Position numbers and translations under genes: made by a program
Notes under the pieces: generated by a model
Databases searched by the model: none
The model's input: only the letters and a program-made list of their open reading frames with translations
Told to the model about the DNA's origin: nothing
Source of the DNA: Mercenaria mercenaria
Lineage: Eukaryota > Mollusca > Bivalvia > Venerida > Veneridae
Direction of reading: 5' to 3'
Assembly: GCF_021730395.1 (NCBI RefSeq)
Contig: NC_069371.1
Span: 49,486,001 to 49,550,000 of the forward strand
Length of the DNA: 64,000 nucleotides
Shown: piece by piece, positions 32,777 to 44,105 of the stretch
Layout of the letters: each line of letters starts with the position of its first letter
How positions within the stretch are numbered: position 1 is the first letter of the stretch

Positions 32777-35700
32777 TATATATATTCTAGTTATAACAAG
32801 AGCTTGTAGCACACTTTCATAAATTAACTGACAAGGAACAGAAATTATTTGGTCACTGCCTACTGAACATTTAACGTATTGATCTTAAATTAATAATTAT
32901 GGGTCATTTACCAGTCTTAAATGACCTCCGCATCAAATGTGATCTTGGACAAAATCATAATCTCGTTTTCTGGCAAAAAAGTTCTACTGTCAATGTGATA
33001 TTGACCTTTGACCTAATGAACTCAAAACCAATAGGGGTCATTTGTTTGTCATGAAAATATCCTGATCTCATGATCCTAGGCCCAAGCGTTTTCCAGTTAT
33101 CATCCGGAAACTGATTTGTCTACAGACCGACCAACATCTATCATCAAACATTAATATTTACAATATACCCTTCCTCCTTCGAATGAGGGCAACTAAATTT
33201 CAAATTAGAAGACGCTCATGTCTCCTTAGTCCCCAAATGCATAGTCGTAATAGGCAAGAAGTCAATAAAGGATAGGAGCGAAAGACAAAGAGAGACTAAT
33301 GTTTGGCTGCAATAGAGATTATCTACTTGGCATGTCCAGTCACCCTATGAAGTAACAAACTTCTGGGTCAAATGATTTTCAAGTAAACTGTGTTCCATGT
33401 TCAGGCCACTGTGACCTTGATCTTTGATTGAGTGAGTCCAAAATCGACAGGAATAATCTACTCTGCATGTCCAATAACTCTATGATATTTCAACATTCTG
33501 GATCAAGTGATTCTCAAGTTATTGATCCAGAAAGAGTTTTTCCATCTTCATTCCTCTGTGACCTTTCCCTTAAGTCATGTGACCCCAGAACATTAAGGCT
33601 CATCAACTTTGTAATTCCTATCATCGTGATTGAAGGTTCTGGGTCAAATCATTCTAAAGTTATTGGTTGAAAACTGTTTTCAAAGTTATGATTCCTGTAA
33701 CTAAACCCTAACCCTAACCCTAACTTAATCAAGTGATTCAAAAATCAATAGGGGTCATCTACTAAACATGTCCAATCATTCTATGAAGTTTCAACATTCT
33801 GGGTCAAGTGGTCCTCAAGCTATTGACCAGAAACGGGTTTCAATGTTCAGATCCCTGTGACATCGACAGGTGATTTTTATTTATTTATCTATCTATCTAT
33901 TTATTTTCAAATGAGATCTCATCTTGGTAATAGTAGGCTATGAATATATTATACATATACATTACATAGATAAAAGACACTTCAGAATAGTTCTTAAACT
34001 AAAAGCAACCATAAAAGAATATTTACAATGAAATTAAATCTTTCATTCCATTAAAAAAACTACTACTATCTCCAATTTCAGCATTCAGTCGTTTTTCAGC
34101 TGTAAATTAATAAAAAAAATGCCTCATAATCATGACAATATGCATATTTTAGTGTTGTTGAATTTCTGGTCCTTTGGGATCATGGAGTGCATTCAACATA
34201 TGATTTCATTGCAATCTTCCGAATCCCGCTTTTGTATAATTATCAGAGAAGAAATCGTATTCCAGAACGTGAATATTTGGGGACGAAAAACGTAGGAGCT
34301 GGGGCGGCAGGGGCGGCACCCGCCGCCCCAATATTTCGTGGAGCGGCGAAATGCCGAACTCGTATATTTTTGAAAAGGCTAGAAAATATAATTGAAAATA
34401 AATACAGCGGTCTTACATTTATCATGAAGTGCATCGGCGACTGATATGTACACAGAATCTTGTCATATCGCTGACACCTTGCTAGATCACCTTGGTGACA
34501 GGGTATTGTACAAAATCGATAATCCGCAACGACCTAGGTTATCTTAGTAAAAACAAACATCGGCGAGCATGGAGTTACAATTTGTATCTTTAAAACTACA
34601 TTTAAAATACATGTTAGCTTCTAAAACAACTTTAGTTTAATGTGAAATAGTCTTAAGACACAAAGTACACGTTTCTTACCATCAAAAGAAGCGTGGTCAT
34701 ACGGTGATTATTAATTTACCGATGAATACTTGCTTTCGCATACAAAATGGCGCGTGGAGAACGCGTCACTTCCGGTAAACGAGATCTCATTCAGTAGTCA
34801 CGGGATGTTGGCGAGATTTGCTCTGTAGGCCTTTCAAGTTGCCGATCTATTTATTTTTATAGCTCTTTGCCTTAAAAAGATATTGTACATCTTCATAAAA
34901 GTATGAAAATCACTGAAATTAAAAGTCAGTTTCCACCAGGGATGTAGCGGTTACACTGTCCGAAGAATTGTCCGAACAATTATTATATTCAGTGTTTGTA
35001 CTCTTGATTCTTCCGAGATAAGTAAAAATCATTTTAATTTTATATCAGCATTAGTAACAATCACAAAACTGGATAATTTATTAATTAAAAACAATATAAG
35101 CACAAATATACTAAATGTTCCAAATTAAGTAACAGTAACACTATCAACGTAAACACTGCTGAATATTCAAATAGTAAACACAGTATTACCGTTTCTATAA
35201 TTATTTTTGGGGTGCTTTTTCTGCAATAAATATTATTGCTCAATTAGTTAGTACTGCTTCATTTCACATCCGTAGATATATTCTGTTTTAGTTTAATTAC
35301 CGTCATTTTTCCATTTAAGTGGTATTTGAATTTAACAGCTTAATTGTTTTAAAAAGAGCTTTTACAAATGAGTCGTGCCATGAGAAAACCAACAAACTGT
35401 GATTGCGACCAGTATGGATCCAGACCAGCCTGCGCATTCGCGCAGTATGGTCAGGATCCAAGTTGTTTGCTAATGATTTCTCTAATTGCAATAGGCTTTG
35501 AAAGCGAATAGAAGGGATCTTGACCAGACTGCGCGGATGCGCAGGCTGGTCTGGATCAATGCTGGTCGCAAAGCCACTTTGTTGGTTTTTTCTCAAGGCA
35601 CGGCTCAAATAATAAACGTATTTACACGTAGCAAAATAGTAACTAATCAGACATTTTATTATTGTTGTTAGACTTTATCAGATATTAATAACATATAAGT

Positions 35701-36792
35701 AGAGCTATGGCAGTTCTTTATAATTCTGTTTCCGAAAGAATGATATCGCTTTCACTATTCCTTTTATATAAATAGTGTCAGTACATTAGGTTGTTACCTT
35801 TAATAAAATCCTACTTTGGCGAACCAATGAATATTTTAACATATGATAAACAACTAAATTTCATCAGCTTATTAATCATGAAAACAATTTTACTTGGTCC
35901 ATTTCGTTTAATATTGGACTTAATGGTTCCCTTTTAAATTGAATTATTTTGCTTCTGTTTAATCTAGACCAGCGTATGTCGACCAGTGTTTTGTCCATCA
36001 GGGCAGCTGCGGGACAGAACCGGTAGATGCACATATCCGAACAAATTTTGGTACGACCAGGAATATACTGTTTATATCAAACTTTCGACAGAAAAGATCA
36101 TCAATATTACTGAAGTGTTTGAGATTCCACTTGGTTCTGTCTGGACAAGGAATTTGCCTGATCTCAAATCGCCATGGCCAAACCACTGGATTTTTGAATC
36201 ACTATATCATGAATTTACGGATAAAGACACTTCATCTTTTTTAGCCATAATTAGAACCAAACTATCAACCGTAGAGCCCGGGCGTATCGTGCAAAATATA
36301 AACAGGACGGTGACGAGAGAATGGTTGTTAAAACATAACAATGTCACAATTGTTCTAAAAGCAAACTTTATGCCGACATCTACGATTAACTTTGTAGATA
36401 ATGATACCGAAGCCATGTCAGTCTCCGGCAATCTTTCCGAGAATCTCGAGCAACCGCGGTACCGCCTCGTGTACCAAGGATGGAATACTAAAACAGACCT
36501 GCATATGATCACGAAGCTCTATCTTTGCGACCAGGTTGAACTGAATCAGTTTGAATTTATTCTAATCCGAGACGAGAAAACACTTTACAATATTATCACA
36601 CAGCGTTTCATGTTTGACGGCGAGTTTGCACTCATATCGAGCAGCGCGTTTGAAGGAGTTCGCGCTAGAATTTGCATTGAAGACTCCGGAATGTACAAAA
36701 CCTTCAAAGTCACAATGCAGAATGTAGGCGCATTTCGTACAGTCTATGTCCTTGGACTTGTTGCTGCAGCATTGCTTTTTCGTGTTTTGTAA
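29905..36792 (+). CDS. SMB-like secreted or membrane-anchored glycoprotein, three exons
   Basis: Model: exons 29905-30097, 30781-31616 and 35968-36792 (617 residues; junction phases 1 and 0; first donor GGTAAGT, acceptors AAAATTCAG and TTTAATCTAG). The start has a signal-like MSRLLLLVACSCF. Exons 1 and 2 together give a somatomedin-B-like cluster, CCTGCSCDPRCAENGKCC, as in the extracellular part of many mollusc adhesion-type GPCRs. Further cysteines follow in exon 2. Exon 3 starts with a new cysteine group (CRPVFCPSGQ...GRC) and has several N-glycosylation sites (NIT, NRT, NVT, NLS). It ends in one hydrophobic run, VYVLGLVAAALLF, with no seven-helix part. It could be a single-pass or GPI-anchored protein, or a GPCR ectodomain that lost its helices. 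The exon 2 donor (ATT|GTAAAT) is weak, so the link to exon 3 is inference. Function unknown. Confidence 0.65.
30221..30545. repeat. Hairpin-bearing repeat, copy A
   Basis: It shares with 32099-32395 the words TTGATTGGCTA, TGCTCCCGATGTTGG and CAATGACTATAAAAAGAAAC. Each copy ends in a strong hairpin: TTTTACACACTTGTAAAACCC-type left arm, GATAACGG loop region, and GGTTTCGGGTTTTACAAGTG right arm. Copy A lies in intron 1 of the SMB-like gene. Confidence 0.75.
31671..31676 (+). terminator. Candidate alternative polyadenylation signal
   Basis: AATAAA lies 31 bases after TAG (31638-31640), which is reached if exon 2 of the SMB-like gene is read through its donor. Use of this signal would give a shorter secreted protein (345 residues) ending VNVNELC without exon 3. 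Confidence 0.45.
32099..32395. repeat. Hairpin-bearing repeat, copy B
   Basis: Second copy of the repeat at 30221-30545, same orientation, in intron 2 of the SMB-like gene. Its terminal hairpin arms are GTACACATATCCACGATAAC and CGTTATCGGATATGTGTAC. Confidence 0.75.
32484..32785. repeat. Two-unit tandem repeat and poly-T/TA tract
   Basis: ATAAGCATTTT...AAATCAAGGGG...CTGCTTTTACT occurs at about 32500 and again, altered, at about 32650 (period about 150). A T run of about 33 bases (32741-32773) passes into (TA)n at about 32785. Confidence 0.6.
32800..33195. repeat. Bivalve-type dispersed repeat with GACCGACC tail
   Basis: TTGACCTTTGACCTAATGAAC, CAATAGGGGTCATTTG, CATGATCCTAGGCCCAAGCG and AGTTATCATCCGGAAAC are followed by ACAGACCGACCAACAT and CCTTCGAATGAGGGC. 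This wording is typical of tandem repeats common in bivalves. One copy is seen here. Confidence 0.65.
33340..33870. repeat. Tandem repeat array, about 120-160-bp units
   Basis: Three to four decayed units share 'catgtccaat' + 'tctatgaagt' + 'ttctgggtcaagtga' + 'ctgtgaccttga' wording. The small frame at 33428-33670 reads through two units and is not a gene. Confidence 0.65.
33703..33724. repeat. Interstitial telomere-like repeat (CCCTAA)3
   Basis: AACCCTAACCCTAACCCTAA-type sequence, about three and a half units of the animal telomere repeat on the complementary strand, sits inside the tandem array. It is too short to be a chromosome end. Confidence 0.8.
34538..34870. repeat. Dispersed 335-bp repeat, copy 1
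   Basis: This segment is found again, inverted, at 52068-52404 and is well conserved across its length (for example GAGCATGGAGTTACAATTTG, GCGTGGTCATACGGTGATTA, CACTTCCGGTAAACGAGATC). It contains an ETS-like ACTTCCGG in both copies and, in the other copy, GGCGCCATGTTG. This gives it a promoter-like feel, but no gene starts here. Confidence 0.75.
35370..35606. repeat. Palindromic MITE, GAGCCGTGCC type, copy 1
   Basis: Inverted halves: GAGTCGTGCCATGAGAAAAC at the left and TCTCAAGGCACGGCTC at the right, with nested CCAGACCAGCCTGCGCATTC and GCGCAGGCTGGTCTGGATC. Flanked by AAAT on both sides, a likely 4-bp target duplication. The minus-strand frame at 35315-35608 is a shadow. Confidence 0.85.
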
Positions 36793-36973
36793 ATTCAATA
36801 CAAAGTATATGTACTGTTCTGTCTGATGTATAAAAGTGTTAAAGTAACTGTTCAGTTGCAGGAAACAAAAAAAAGTAAATGATACACCGGGATAGTGGTT
36901 AGTATCAACATTTCGTGCTTTGAATCGTCGAAAACTTATTCATTCCTTTGAAAGAACCATTCATTGGTAAAAT

Positions 36974-37208
36974 GAGCCGTGCCATGGGAAAACCAACATA
37001 GTGGGTTTGCGACCAGCATGGATCCAGACCAGCCTGCGCATCCGCACAGTCTGGTCAGGATCCATGCTGTTCGCTTTTAAAACCTGTTGCAACTAGACAC
37101 ACTGTTAGCGAACAGCATGGATCCTGACCAGACTGCGCGGATGCGCAGGCTGGTCTGGATCTATGCTGGTCGCAAAGCCACTATGTTGGTTTTCTCATGG
37201 CGCGGCTC
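36974..37208. repeat. Palindromic MITE, GAGCCGTGCC type, copy 2
   Basis: Same family as 35370-35606, starting GAGCCGTGCCATGGGAAAAC and ending CTCATGGCGCGGCTC, flanked by AAAT on both sides. It lies just 3' of the SMB-like gene. Confidence 0.85.
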
Positions 37209-37212
37209 AAAT

Positions 37213-39935
37213 ATGTTTACCAGAGCTGCACCAAAACTGTGTCAACATCCGATATCTGGATGCGAAAAAAAAAAACAAATAAAAATAAAATAAAACGGGC
37301 AGATTCCAGACGTGTTTTGAAAGTATAATCTTTCCTTGCTTTTGTTGATATTTATAGTTCAAATTAACGTACGAAATTTTCAATTAACTCGGTCATAGTA
37401 CATTCAGGTTTACATTAACTGCCTGCCATTACATAGCTGAAATACTGCTGAAAAAGCCAAGAAAAACAAACACAAGCAGAGTTTCATGACTACAGTGAGG
37501 TCACACGAACGTGCATGTGACATAACAGATTCATGTAAGTGTAGAGTGGTAAAGGCAGAAAGACTTTTCTACTATAAACGAAACTCGCTTCCAAAACGTT
37601 AAAATTGGAATTGCCAGAAATAATTTTATACTTTAAAAACATAGCCGCCGCTGTGCCATTTAGTCATTTCGCCTCTCTGAACATCACCACTCCTCTCACC
37701 CCAATCCCCCCCCCCCCCCCCCCACCCCACCCACAAAAAAAATTAATTAAAAAATAAATTAATAAATAAATAACGAAACATAATTGTATTTCTCAAATTT
37801 GGGATAGAAAAGCCAGGATTTTTTCAGAGATTTTATAATTCATATCAATCACTAATACAAGGGGTCGAGCAAAATACCGCCAACAAGCGCGGACGTAATT
37901 CCACGATATACACTTCGTCCGGCATTTGCTAGTAATATGGTCATCGCTCTTTTGCTGAATTCCAGCCCGAGTGGTGAAAATTGGCTAGGCTAAGTTATCG
38001 GGACAAACGATCGTGTGATGTGGCGGTTATGTTCTCCTCTAAAAATTTTCGAGGAGCTTAAATACGCGTAGATAACGATGACGAATTTCAACGAACTATT
38101 GAAGTGTCTGAAAACCAATACTTACATGCAAAATTACAAGAATGAAATGTAGTATTTCAACGATTTGGCAACAGGCTTTATGAAACCGTAAGTGTCGGGT
38201 TATAACCACTAAGGACACTGTTCACGCGGCAATGTATGTCATGATAGTCTTAACTAATAACACAATTCTTTAACATACATAAAAAAGCCATTCAATTTAA
38301 ATGCAAACAAGTCAATTAAGTTATATAAACTTATATAAAAGAATTTATGTATTTGTTTACCATTTGTGTTTTCTATTAAAGTTATATGTGTTATGATTCA
38401 ATTAAGTTTATGACGCATGCAATGGAAGGTAGCATCGTGGATGAGATAATTAAGTAGAGCCAATGAGAATCGAGTTCCCTAGTCACGTGATGCGATTAAA
38501 CCAATCGCCGTCTTGTAAACCATTCTTGTTTTGGATGCGGAAAGGATCAGTTCAATGGTTATTTTCTCTTAATTATCTCCACCTTCCCCTATCTCCTCCG
38601 TATTTTAGGTCTGTAGACGTTCAACTTTATTGTCGGTTTTTCTTTGGCTCTAGTTTCTTGTCGCTTGTATTATACAAACATGTCTTTTTATATATGTATT
38701 TTTAGCGTTAGTTAGCTTCTAACTGTTTTGTACTATGTGGCGGCGGTTTCTCTTATCGCCTGGATATAGATAACTCCTACTTTTTCGTACACTTTAATGT
38801 AACTTTGTTATCCGGTATTTTGTAAATAAATACCCTATATTCATTTCGTACATTAGTTGAGTGTTCTATACAAAGTGATACAAAAACTTTCCTTTGGGGA
38901 AACAATGAGACACAAATATATATATTAAGAACATATTTATCATACCAGACAGAAATTCATGAAAAATTTAAAACCATTTCCTGTCATAAATTTTTATTTT
39001 ATCTTTAACTCTTTAATACCTCTCTTTTTGACGAGATCGTTAACTAATCGGTGTAATTCTCATGCTGACAACATAATTTTCTGACAGCCTTTGAGTTATT
39101 TCAGCAATAGGTAAATTCTAAATCTGTGTATATGTGTTTAACTGTTCATTGTTTATGAATTTATTTTCAAGGTATCTTTAACAAAGAAAAACGAAATGAG
39201 TGAGGTGCTGTTAGGTTTTGTATTTCTATCTAACTGCAACCTCATGTACAGTTTTTGATACAATAAAAATGTAACAATATAATAAATAATAAAAATATAT
39301 AAATACATAAAATATCAAGTAAAGACAGAAAATGTGTAGGTAATCGAAATACATGTAATGCCAAAAATGAACTAAAAAAAATGATACTAGTAGCTAAAAA
39401 GATAGCAAAGACAATGCTATTTAGTACAAGAGATTCTACGTCTTAATAATAAATGGATCAATGCTAAGTGAGAAATCTTCAACCGTAAAATGCGCAAAAA
39501 CACGTACATGGACTCAGTGTTGTTTTATTTCCTGGTCCTTTATGATTACGGAGTCTTTACAATAAGAGTGGGGGCGTGAAGGTTGTTGCACACTTCATAA
39601 CCTCTTACGAACAGACTCAGTCAAATAGAGTTATAGAGTATGTTATTACTTGACACCAAAATATAAACATTGTAACTAAAAATACAAACTTCAAGTAGGA
39701 ACTATTTATTTTAGATATATGTGTAGCTAACTGCATCAAAGAATGTAGGCTGAAAAACTATTTTAGATATCATTTTCAGAAAAAAAAAGTTATTTGAGCT
39801 GAAAAAAATGATCCCGGGTAAAATATTTGGAAGAAATGGAGACAACTCCGCTTTCACTTTACTGTATGCTTAGCTGGCTATTGACCTAGTAACCCATGCA
39901 AATTGTGCACTTTTTACCTCTATGCAGGGAAAAGC
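37213..39935. other. Intergenic, nothing recognised
   Basis: About 2.7 kb without a supported gene. Contents: an A-run (37266), a C-run followed by CACCC and AAT repeats (about 37707-37775), and AT-rich DNA with frames (for example 38463-38705) that have no domain. Confidence 0.5.
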
Positions 39936-39939
39936 AATG

Positions 39940-40345
39940 TGCGTGAAATTAGCCAGAGCAGCCAGGGTAGCCAAAGTAGCCAGAACATGTTAAAAATCTA
40001 GAAACTCTGCCTACTCTGGTTGAATTCTGGCTACTGTGGCCAGCCTGAGTAACCAGAGTTCTGGATACTGGATGAACTCTGGCTTCCCTTCCCTGCCAGA
40101 GTAACCAGAGTTATGACTTCTCTGGCTGAACTCTGGCTACTCTGGCCAGCCAGAGTAACCAGAGTTATGACTTCTCTAGCTGAACTCTGGATACTCTTGC
40201 TGAACTCTGGATACTCTGGCTAGCCAGAGTAACCAGAGTTCTGACTTCTCTGACTACTCTGTCTAAACTCTGGCTGAACTCTGGCTGCTCTGGCTGAACT
40301 CTGGCTACTCTGGCTACTCTGGCTGATCTGGCTATGCTGGCTAAC
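39940..40345. repeat. Minisatellite with CTCTGGCT/AGCCAGAG core
   Basis: Dozens of copies of a 9-12-bp core occur, such as GAACTCTGGCTACTCTGGC. Both orientations are interleaved (AGCCAGAGTAACCAGAG beside CTCTGGCTGAACTCTGG), so the array is partly self-complementary. It lies at the left edge of the large duplication; the matching point of the second unit has only a trace (GGCTGGCTGATTCC). The minus-strand frame across it is an artefact of the repeat. Confidence 0.85.
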
Positions 40346-40689
40346 TCAATTCCGAATTTTGAATATACTGGACATAAAATTTGAAACATATCCGTCATCA
40401 CTGTTACAAAATCATCAAAATAATATCCTGAGCTGGAACAGTTACTATGATAATTACGCCAGAAATGTTTACACTGGGATTTTATTTCGGACAGTATACC
40501 GAGTGTAACGCGTGCAACCCAGCTTCGAGCAATTTACTGTACGTGCTGTACATATAAATAATTTTTCAGCAAAGATATTCATCTACAATTACTTTAACAA
40601 TAATTTTGTTGATACTTAAATATACTTTTATCTTTAGTTTTTTTAGAGGTAATATCATATATCTCTTGTTATCAGTAAAGAGGTAGTTT

Positions 40690-40747
40690 TTGTTTGTTTT
40701 GTTGTTGTTTGTTTTTTGTTTTGTTGTTGTTGTTGTTGTTGTTGTTT
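40690..40747. repeat. GTT/GTTTT-rich microsatellite
   Basis: Runs of TTTG and GTT units. The matching place in unit 2 of the duplication lacks the expansion (GGAGGTATTTCTTCACAAG), so it grew after the duplication. Confidence 0.8.
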
Positions 40748-40999
40748 TCACAAGAAAAAGAAATTCGGTTTTCATATATGGGAATGGTGCTTGAGGTTTA
40801 TAGTGATTATGTAGTTTTGTAATTGTAACATACCAATAAATTTTCATTCATCTTATACCTAAATATTGTTGTTATTATACTGGAAGTATTATTTGGTCAT
40901 TGTTTCACAGGAAGAATTTAGTTATTTACATATTAGAAAGTTTTTCCAGTTTATAGCGACATGTAGCTTTGCCATCATATATCAAGTTTTTCATTTTAT

Positions 41000-41185
41000 G
41001 AGCCGTGCCATGAGAAAACCAACGTAGTGCATTTGCGACCTGCATGGATCCTGACCAGCTTGGGCATCAGGATCCATGCTGTTCGCTTACAGTTTCTCTA
41101 ATTGCAATAGGCTTTGAAAGCGAACAGCAAGGATCCTGGTCTTGATCCATGCGGGTTGCAAATGCATTATGTTGGTTTCCTCATG
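41000..41185. repeat. Palindromic MITE, GAGCCGTGCC type, copy 3 (short)
   Basis: GAGCCGTGCCATGAGAAAAC at the left and CTCATGGCGCGGCAC at the right, shorter than the other copies. The duplicated unit at about 56690-56720 lacks it, so it inserted into unit 1 after the duplication. Confidence 0.8.
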
Positions 41186-42959
41186 GCGCGGCACAATTAT
41201 ATTTAAAGCAATCCATTTCTCCTTTTCTGCAAAAGCTATTTCACAAAAAGAATGTGATATTCATACATCAAAAGTGTCAACTTTGCGATGTATGCTTTCT
41301 GGTTTTATTTTAGTAATAGCGTTTAATTAAAATGATGTTTGCACTGGTTATCTATCGCAGTAAGTATTTACATGACAAGTAGATTCTACATGACAAAATA
41401 TTTTCCTTAGTTATACTTCTTGCTTAACTATATTCTAAATTAAAGGTGATAATTTAATAGGAGAGGAATAACAACTGTCAAATTAGACCTTTTCTCCCGT
41501 TTCCATCTTGTCTCTTCAAGGATGATAAGGCAACTGTATGGTTCTCAGTCATAGCATCTTAATTTATGAAGGTTTTATCGAAACAGCTCCGAGGAAACTA
41601 ATTAGAAAAGATGGCAAGAAAACGTATGAAAGTGACATCTGCAATAGATGAAAGTCAAATGGTAGTTGCAATGAATTTAAACGCAGTTAAAATATGGCAT
41701 GAACTTGCGTCGAAAGAAATAAGTAATAAAATATGTGAAAAGATTCATTGTTAGCATAAAACGTAACCTAGCAACATGGGAGTAGAGTCGGTTTGAATGA
41801 GTCTGTTCATGAGAGGTAAATGAAATATGCAACAGCCCTCTTGTCCCCTAGCACTGGCTTAAGCGAAATCCTATTGTAGTAAAAATGAATGTACTTCATG
41901 ATCCTAAAGATCCAGAAAGTATTACAGCACTGAGTCAAGGCACGAGGAGACTTTTTACAGCCGCCTCACGGAACATACTATAATGTATATCTTAAAACTC
42001 AGTAAAATTGTAATCATAATTAAAGTAACATTTATCGTGAAAATATTTAATACTTTTACTGGACCGGTAGCTCATGAATCAGTCAAAATATCATCGACTC
42101 ACTATATGAAAATTTAAAATGTACTGAACAATTGTCATTCACGTTAGTTGGGTTAATTTCTTTGGATACCTTTTTTTCAGTATACTAAGAAGAATTAAAA
42201 AGGTATTACAGCTTGCTATAAAAACAGTTGTGTAACTGCTAAATACTTCACTATAAAACGTTTACTTGTTAAACCCTTTTTAACACTCTGACATATAAAA
42301 TGAAATGCACCATGGTAGATATCATAGAGCTGGATCATTCAACTGAGTTTAACTCTCAGACAGGTAACAATTTTGGAAGAAAATGATCCAGTGGTACTGC
42401 CAAATAATAAATTCATTCAGAGCTGAGTTTTTTATTTAACGTACAGGGAAAATTAGCACAGAACCCTCGGCATCATGTATTTGGATGAATAAATGTAGTT
42501 CGAACCATTTTCTTGAAGGATCGCCAAAGGAGCATTTCTGTGATAGTTTTACATTTTTAAGATGGACAATATCTAAAAGCTGGAACTATACACACATAGT
42601 GAAAAGTGATCACAACATCTGGTGCTTGTTTTATAAATTATGGCTTGGAATAGTTAAAACACATACAGAACAAGCAAGATGATGATTGCAAATTAAACAA
42701 AACATAAATGTAGAGCTCTACCACAGAATCGTTGTATCGTTTCCGACATTAAACTAAGATGTTTCGTGTTTCGGTTAGATTTAGCAAAAATCTAAATATA
42801 GGAGTGAAAGCAGGATAACTCGGACAAGCTCTTACAGATGAAAAGAATGTAATTTATTCTATGAGTGAAATCTGAAACAGAACACCATGTGCAGAACTTC
42901 AAATGCTATATAGCAATCCCTAAATCTTTTATGACTCTAAGTCAAATACTTTTTAGGTA
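41186..42959. other. Non-coding part of duplication unit 1
   Basis: Matches about 56715-58080 of unit 2. No reading frame is conserved between the two units, so no gene is supported here. Confidence 0.6.
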
Positions 42960-43160
42960 CATGCGACACAAACTTGTTTCCCATTTACGCATATTTTTTG
43001 AAAACTAAGGGCCATAACTCTGGTTTGACTGACAGAGATCCAGAACAAAATCTCAGGAGCACAACTTCACATGCAGAATAATATTTCTTATGATGTTTCA
43101 TGACCCTAGGTCAAAAACTTTTCAAGATATGTGCGACACAACTTTAATGCCTTTTTTAGA
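42960..43160. repeat. Bivalve-type repeat block (unit 1 copy)
   Basis: GGGCCATAACTCTGGTTTGAC, CACAACTTCACATGCAGAAT and ATGTTTCATGACCCTAGGTC match a longer array at 58082-58620 in unit 2. Confidence 0.65.
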
Positions 43161-43524
43161 AAATCGCTTCCAAAGTTTAATTCGTGTCTAGTTTCTTTAT
43201 TTCTCGGCGAAAACGATAATAATCCTTGCATTTAGTTTATTCAGACTATAAATGCTTTTTATTACTATTCATTTTAACATTTTTGCAATTATACATTTTC
43301 ACTTTGGAAATAAAGCAAATTAGACAAAAGTCAAAAAATTTATGTTAAAGGTATATTGCTCTACCGGGAGATGGAGCACTGTGAAATTACAAAAATTGGA
43401 CATAGCGCAAAATAATATTTATTATATTAAAATCAGGGCAATGAATTTCGAATAACCTCTTAAACAGTAATGACAGTCACTGTTCTCATTTTGAATTTCC
43501 ATGAGGATTGGTTTTGTTTTTACT

Positions 43525-43703
43525 TGAGTTATAGTCAAACTGACACAAATAGGCCATATTGCAACTTTCAACTTTTCATGGTGGAGAAAGATCCTAGGTT
43601 GATTATGTTTTTGGCACGGGTGGACAGCTGGGTATATGTACAGACTTTCCTCATGTCAGCTGGCTTCCTCACATACACACACAAAGCGAGGTTTCGAACA
43701 GTG
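43525..43703. repeat. Old SINE copy
   Basis: CAAACTGACACAAATAGGCCA, CATGGTGGAGAAAGATCCTAG and TCAGCTGGCTTCCTCACAT line up in order with the SINE at 44673-44870. It ends with a tRNA B-box-like GCGAGGTTTCGAAC. More decayed than the other copy. Confidence 0.6.
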
Positions 43704-44105
43704 GATTTATTTGCCAACTCTTTACCATGCTGCCCAACAACAAAAAGATTTTGAACTTTAATTACTCAATAACAGCAGTAATAACTGTCAACAATGAACA
43801 ACAAATCTTAAAATCTTTTTAGTCATAACTATTCTATTTCTCAAATACAACCAGCTTATCATTACGCTGAGTAAGTTTCTACATAATTTTTATCTGTTGG
43901 CATAAAGTTTAACATATTACTAAGCATTATAACAATACCTAATAACATTAACTTTGCAACTAAATATTCTCAGTAATAAATATTCTCTTTCACAAAAACA
44001 ACCGTTTTCATATTACTCTAAATTTCTGCATGCAACTGTACACTGTATCAAACTTTCTCAGTCCTACCGATTCTCTTTTACAAAACACAACCATTATTAT
44101 ATTCA

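Noticed and set aside
33703-33724. True telomere
   Set aside because: Only about 22 bases, embedded in a repeat array with DNA continuing on both sides.
34187-34444. Overlapping frames with Ala/Gly runs on both strands
   Set aside because: They arise from a short GC-rich inverted sequence (GGGGCGGC...GCCGCCCC); no domain and both strands open equally.
35968-36792. Exon 3 as a separate single-exon gene
   Set aside because: No ATG or signal peptide opens the frame, a good acceptor precedes it and the phase fits exon 2; kept as part of the SMB-like gene, though the link is not proven.
40165-40401. 78-residue minus-strand repetitive frame
   Set aside because: Produced by the CTCTGGCT minisatellite; not a protein gene.
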